Shown one piece after another: positions 58,861 through 64,000 of a stretch of 64,000 nucleotides of DNA. A program made the translations under genes and the position numbers. Below the pieces are notes generated by a model that had not been told where the DNA came from, searched no databases, and saw nothing but the letters and a program-made list of their open reading frames with translations. Numbering within the stretch: the stretch's first letter is position 1; each line of letters begins with the position of its first letter. This DNA comes from Zygnema cylindricum (lineage: Eukaryota > Streptophyta > Zygnematophyceae > Zygnematales > Zygnemataceae). Location: positions 310,001 to 374,000 of the forward strand of contig JBBHKE010003070.1 of NCBI GenBank assembly GCA_037447655.1, in the 5' to 3' direction.

Positions 58861-59600
58861 AGAAAGAAACCGGTGGAAGATAGCCATCAATGAGGAGATG
58901 GCCTCAATTATGGCAGCCGATACTTGGGAGCAGGTGGATGTCCACCTAACCGAAAACCAATCGATTGTAAGTGGGTTTTCAAATTAAAACTAAACCCAGA
59001 TAACAGAATGGAGCGCTACAAGGCCCGATTAGTGGCAAAGGGATTTACACAAAAGGAGGGAATTGACTACGAGGAAACCTTTGCCCCGGTGGTCAGATTT
59101 CCCTTTGTCCGCATACTTTCAGCCTGGCACCAGCGGAAGACATGGAAGTGCACTAGATGGACATCAAGACAGCTTTTTTGCATGGAGAATTGGAAAAAGA
59201 GATCTTCATGCGACAACCCGAAGGGTTTGTGGAGGAAGGAGAGGAGAGTAAGGTATGCCGGCTAATTAAATCTCTTTATGGTTCGAAACAAGCGCCTCAA
59301 CAGTGGAATAAGAAGCTTGATGAGTTTCTTACTGGTCTTGGATATATCTGGATCAGCTCAGATCACTCAATCTATGTTTTCGAAGATAGGAAGGTTTTAT
59401 ATTTATTGCAATTTATGTTGATGATTTGCTTGTTTTTAGTAAATAAATGGAAAAAATTAAAAACTGAAAACCGATCTTAAGGGGAGATTTGAAATGAAGG
59501 ATATGGGGGAAGCAAAATATAATTTGGGAATTCAAGTAGAGAGAGACCGAAAAAGAAAAATTATAAGATTGACTCAAAAAAAAGCAATAGGGAACATGCT
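58861..59600 (+). pseudogene. C3 reverse transcriptase remnant
   Basis: Landmarks are [62 protein letters not shown] and LIKSLYGSKQAPQQWNKKLD, spread over three frames. A frameshift in EDRKVLYLLQF puts the catalytic YVDDLLVF out of register. Most of the gene is otherwise well preserved. Confidence 0.85.
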
Positions 59601-60385
59601 TGAAAAATTTCAAATTGATAAATCTAATAGTTGTACAACTCCAATAGAGTTGAAAAAGGGAAGTGAGGGGAGTGAGGAAGAAGGAGTCATAATCTTAGAC
59701 GAGAAATTATCTCCTGAAGAACAGAAGTTCATGCAGACTATTCCTTATAGGCAAGTAGTGGGAAGTCTAATCTATATTTTGAATTGTACTCGTCCGGATT
59801 TAGCTGCAACTGTAGGAGTGCTGAGTAGAAGTCTAAATGCTCCCACTAAGAGGGATTGGGAGGCAGCTAAGAGAGTCGTTAAATATTTGATAGGAACTAG
59901 GGATCTATGGTTGCATTTGGGTGGGGAAAATACTGACATCACTACTTAGAGTGATGCCAGTATTGGTGATGCTCCGATGAGGATATGCACTTCTAGATAT
60001 GTATTATATGTGGGTGATGGGGCTTGCTGTTGGAGTAGCAAACAGCAAAAAGTTATTGCTCAGTCCACCATGGAGGCTGAGTATATGGCCTTTTGCTCAG
60101 CTGTAAAAGAATTGATGTGGGTAAAGTCTTTGCTTGGTGAGCTTGGTCACCTTAAGAGTGGTGTGCAAATTTTTTTTTGTGATAATCAGGCAGCAATCGC
60201 TATTTTTGCCATCCTAAACATCATTTTAAAGCAAACACATGGACATCAGACTCAGCTTTGTTAGAGAGAAAGTTGAAAAAAAAAAATCAGTTTAGAGAAC
60301 AGACCAGATAGTGAGATGGTCTGTGCCTTCCCCTAAACTAATTTTCTGCAGGGAGAAGTGCGGTCTGAAATTAAAGATTGACTAG
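59494..60385 (+). pseudogene. C3 RNase H remnant
   Basis: The frame 59494-59949 covers the connection domain and VGSLIYILNCTRPDLAATVGV, and ends at a TAG that replaces Trp in the TTWSDAS motif. The next frame (59977-60264) carries QSTMEAEYMAFCSAVKELMW and FFCDNQAAIAIFA. A deletion then shifts the KHMDIR block, and a further deletion removes most of the MMTK segment. Confidence 0.8.
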
Positions 60386-60386
60386 A

Positions 60387-61452
60387 AAATAAGGGGAGTG
60401 TAGAAATTAATGGTCCATTTATAGTATTTTCTAGGTCTAATATAGAAAGAAGCCGAGGCAGTCTACCTCTAACTTCTTTCTCCAACTCTCAAACTTGTCG
60501 CAGTCACTGAGAAATTGGAGAGGGAGCTAGAGCCATGGCTACCTAGGCTATCCAGAGGTTTACGGGAAATTTATATTAGTTAAAGGGTTTATTTTATCTA
60601 AAAGGTATGTGCCGGCCACAGGATTTGATACTTGTACCTACCGGCCTGTAGACAGCAGATAGCAGGTAGCATTAGCCGTTAAGTCTAAGACTAGTATTAC
60701 GTAGTATATAGTTTGATATTTATTTAAACATGTATACGTAGGATTAATCATTTAACTGTAATTTATTACGGGATACATAGATTCGGTAATGTGTAAGGTA
60801 CGGATTACGGTACGGACAGGAAATCAATACCGCGCATTTATTTTTTAAGTGAAACGAATGTCGCGCATGTATTTATTACGGCTACGATTAAATCCGCATT
60901 TAATCGGACGGCCGGAATTAGCGCCGAGATCGCGAAAGAAAATTTCGGCGGTTTGTGGGCATCGCTACATCGGATGACACGTGGCGAAATTACATTGGAT
61001 CGTGGAATCTCCGGAGATTATGGCACCGAATCCGGATTTGACATGTGTCGACATTTTGGCCATGTCGTACAATATCCGTACATAAAGTACACCGGCAGCT
61101 GTACTTTTGTGTACGGAACTCAATTCTGATTGGTTCCGTACATCAATAGATAGAGTCTGTGAGAGAGATAGGACTTAGAAAAATTAGAAGATAGGACCCC
61201 TCTCTCCCAGAGAGCTTCTGTACAAAAGGTCAACTTTGACCCTCCATAACTTACTGCTCAGGGGAGCAAATTCAGAGATTCTTTTTGCTATCGACTCAGG
61301 GGAGTCTTGTCTTCACAGGGGGTAAGTTGGTCAGAGTTTTTGTCTGCCAGGGTGGCAATTATTTTTGCTTAAACACAAAGGGGTCAGGATTATCCTAGAG
61401 GCTTCTTGGAAGCTGTCCACTCTGAGGACTTATGGAGGTCCTCAGAGTTTCA
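60387..61452 (+). repeat. C3 polypurine tract and 3' LTR
   Basis: AAATAAGGGGAG (60387-60398) is followed by a full LTR 60399-61452 ending GAGTTTCA against the AGAGC duplication. Hairpins lie at 61200-61214, 61228-61241, 61256-61267 and 61293-61306, and ACACGTGGC near 60976 is a G-box. Confidence 0.9.
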
Positions 61453-61457
61453 AGAGC

Positions 61458-62368
61458 CATGGCTACCTAGGCTATCCTGGGTTTACGGGAAAATTATATT
61501 AGATAGGGAATTATTTACTAAAAGGTATGTGCCGGCCACAGGATTTGATCCTGGTACCTGCCGGCCGACAGACAGTAGATAGCCGGTAGCCTTAGCCGTT
61601 AAGTCTAGAAGTAGTGTTAAGTATTATATAGTACGATAATTAATTAAACATTAATTCGTAGGATAAATCATCTAACTATAATTGTTAACGGGACACATAG
61701 ATCTGGTAGTATAAAAGTACGAATTGCGGTACGGATAAGAAATCAATACCGCGCATTGATTTCTTAAGCGAAACAAATACCGCGCAGGTATTTATTACGG
61801 CTACGATCAAATGCGAGATTAATCGGACGGCCGGAATTAGCGCCGAGATCGCAGAAGAAGAATTCGGCGGTTTGTGGGCATCGCCACATCGGATGACACA
61901 TGGCGAAATTCCATTGGATCGTGGTATCTCCGGAGACTACGACACCGAATCCGGATATGACATGTGTCGACAATTAGGCCATGTTGTACAATTTCCGTGC
62001 ATAAAGTACACCGGCGACTGTACTTTGTGTACGGAGGAGAAATCTGATTGGTTCTGTACATCAGTAGATAGAGTTTGTGAGAGAGATAGGACTTAGAAAA
62101 ATTAGGAGATAGGATCCTCTCTCCCAGAGAGCTTCTGTACAAAAGGTCAACTTTGACCCTCCATAACTTACTGCTCAGGGGAGCAAATTCAGAGATTCTT
62201 TTTGCTATCGACTCAAGGGAGTCTTGCCTTCACAGGGGTGCAGGCGGTGAGAGTTTTTGTCTGCTAGGGTGGCAGTTATTTTGTCTGAAACACAAAGGGG
62301 TCAGGATTATCCTAGAGGCTTCTTCGAAAATGTCCACTCTGAGGACTTATGGAGGTCTGAGAGTTTCA
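61458..62368 (+). repeat. Second part of the C2 3' LTR
   Basis: This continues the LTR interrupted at 55048, from CATGGCTACC to GAGTTTCA, and ends against the CAAGG duplication at 62369-62373. Confidence 0.9.
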
Positions 62369-62373
62369 CAAGG

Positions 62374-62485
62374 CTGTACGTCTAAAATGTCACGCAAAAA
62401 CATGCGACATACCAAATCGTTTCAAAAATTACGATGTGTCTTGCAACGTTGTGCGGCAAATCAGATTTGTAGACGTACATAGCCA
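62374..62485. repeat. Imperfect inverted repeat at the C2 insertion site
   Basis: GGCTGTACGTCTA at the left and TAGACGTACATAGCC at the right form imperfect arms of about 14 bases around a 75-base centre. C2 inserted at the left arm; the CATGGCT just before 49569 may have extended that arm. It may be a small MITE-like element or chance. Confidence 0.35.
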
Positions 62486-64000
62486 TCACGGGCATTGTCG
62501 ACGTATAGAATCGTCACACCATTTGAATAACAATTTCTTTGGTTAACTTTTTGGGACACTCGAAATACGGCGAATCTGCGCTAAAATACAAAAGTAGGTT
62601 CGCTAATTTACAATTATATGGGGCCGTACATTAACTTCTAATAACGATGGGCCGTGTATTGTACTGTACTATTTGTACACGGTACAGTACGTGTGATGGA
62701 TATTAGTGGATGTGTATTTGATGCGCGACAATCCGGGAGACTGTACTTGTACGGAAAAAAACAAAATATGGGGAGATCGCTTGATCCATCAAAATTGAAA
62801 AATGAAAATTCGAAGTGTGACATGTGTCACCAGACAAAACGGGAAGTCGGTGCGCATCTTCATTATCTACGGGCACGATCTCGCTAGAGCTTCTACAGAC
62901 AAGAAAATCTACGTTTAACGTCAGATCTTTTCCATGTGTCGTCAGGATTTTCAGTTGTCGTCGTCAGCACCTTTGTCGCATTTATTCTGCACTAGCTGTA
63001 CCTTCTGCTTTCTTACTGTACGGAAATACAAAGCGTACATAATGCCTCACTGTTCGAACCACCTATCTGCTCTCTGTTTCCCTTTAGTGGACTCTCGTAG
63101 CTTTTCCAGCCATCGATTTTAAGTGGTGGGCCACTATCAAAGTTTATATTACAATCGGTACAATCCGTGCAGGTATTTTGGTAGATTTGTCGTACCGTTT
63201 GCCCAAAAACTACACTCGATATTACGGCAAACTTCTTCAATGTAATTACCGTCGCTTTGGGTCGTTCATTCGAGCTAACGGGAGGATCTCCCGTAACCAC
63301 AAACGAAATGGACCGGTCGCAGATCAAACACGCACAAGGGCTTAGGGAGTCACAGAATATTTAGATAGGAGAGATAGGAAGGATTAGGGAGGGATATAAT
63401 TAGCAAACAGATAAAGTAGGCAAAGAGACAGAATAGAAATGTAGGAAAGTCGTAGCTTTAACAAATGGTCCTTTTAGGACAAAGTGTTACAAGAGACTTT
63501 CTCTGGTAATGCCAAATTTTATTCCTTGTCTTACTTGACTATGTCTGAACAGCTGTTCTTGCATTAATGGATGAAGGGTATTCTTCTTGTCTATTCAAAG
63601 TACTTTTGTGCTCTAATGCCATCTGTATGAATAAACCACTCTTTAATGTCGTCCACTGAGATGATGCCTACACATGCTTGTTCACATGAACCTAAATATG
63701 TACAACTGCATGATTGTAATAATGGTGTGACTCCACGTCGTCCAAATCCTGACGTCCGTCCGTACAAATAGTATTGTTCCATGATGTGACATCGGTTACA
63801 CAAAATCGGCAGGACCAATATCGCCCAAAATCGCCCCTAAAATCAACACTCTCACTCGAGTTTGCGGCGATATGGGTTCGCTTAAAAGATCGCTTTGAAA
63901 TAACTTTGGGTCGATTCGAAGTCGCCCGTAAAAAGTCGCACTGATCCATGCCAGTGGAAATTGCCGTGTATCCATTCGAACTGTGAACCTGTATGGCATG
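62486..64000. other. Unassigned right flank
   Basis: No gene is supported. A short hairpin (TGTACTGTAC / GTACAGTACG) lies at about 62657-62690. Antisense frames in 63591-63999 are open but have no recognised motif and may be chance or exons of something extending beyond the window. Confidence 0.35.

Larger units (their letters stand above)
55049..61452 (+). mobile_element. Family C copia retrotransposon C3, nested in the C2 3' LTR
   Basis: A complete element with LTRs 55049-56099 and 60399-61452. Target duplication AGAGC is at 55044-55048 and 61453-61457. Removing it rejoins the C2 LTR exactly. The LTRs have diverged noticeably (roughly 10% in the first 100 bases), so the insertion is not recent. 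Confidence 0.95.
49574..62368 (+). mobile_element. Family C copia retrotransposon C2, split by nested element C3
   Basis: The 5' LTR is 49574-50616, the interior 50617-54913, and the 3' LTR is in two pieces, 54914-55048 and 61458-62368. The split is caused by C3 with duplication of AGAGC. C2 itself is flanked by a perfect 5-bp target duplication CAAGG (49569-49573 and 62369-62373). It is coding-dead throughout. Confidence 0.95.

Noticed and set aside
63591-63999. Antisense frames at the right edge
   Set aside because: They are short and overlapping with no recognisable domain. They could be exons of a gene beyond the window, but nothing supports a call.

Overview
This window is repeat-dominated nuclear DNA of a eukaryote, most likely a streptophyte (land plant or charophycean alga). 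The reasons are a spliced gene joining an extensin-like Ser-Pro region to a plant-type CBM49 cellulose-binding module, G-box/TGACGTC promoter elements, and dense Ty1/copia LTR retrotransposons. I cannot name the species. Only one ordinary gene is supported, the two-exon CBM49 gene at 40098-41663.

Layout. 1-4329: a minus-strand non-autonomous copia-like element (family A) with an intact Gag, an in-frame TAG, and a long unfamiliar charged reading frame where pol should be. 4330-25130: about 14.5 kb of a 40-bp satellite whose monomer carries the palindrome TTAGCGCTAA. It runs forward to 17951 and in reverse from 18364 on. The forward arm is interrupted by a complete but decayed family B element (11259-17112, target duplication ATTTA), and a truncated family B LTR sits exactly at the orientation switch. 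25131-28561: family C remnant C1, fused directly to the satellite. 28869-35391: family D, minus strand, with a tandem repeat inside pol and a piece of its own RT inside one LTR. 35392-37328: 5' end of a second family B element (B'), minus strand. 37356-38184: degenerate LINE-like ORF. 39911-41663: promoter and CBM49 gene, with a tRNA-like cloverleaf in its intron. 42520-47646: family E copia element with RGG-rich, double-zinc-knuckle Gag. 49574-62368: element C2, whose 3' LTR is split by a complete element C3 (55049-61452). Target duplications support both insertions (CAAGG for C2, AGAGC for C3). 62369-64000: unassigned.

A shared theme in families A-D is that the primer-binding site, GGTTATGGGCCC, abuts the LTR and matches the anticodon arm of initiator tRNA-Met (half-tRNA priming). 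The gag ATG lies inside the LTR, so the primer-binding site is translated as part of Gag (Val-Met-Gly-Pro). Nearly all pol genes are broken. Element A has the best-preserved Gag and LTRs about 98% identical, so it may have moved most recently, presumably using enzymes supplied by an autonomous relative.
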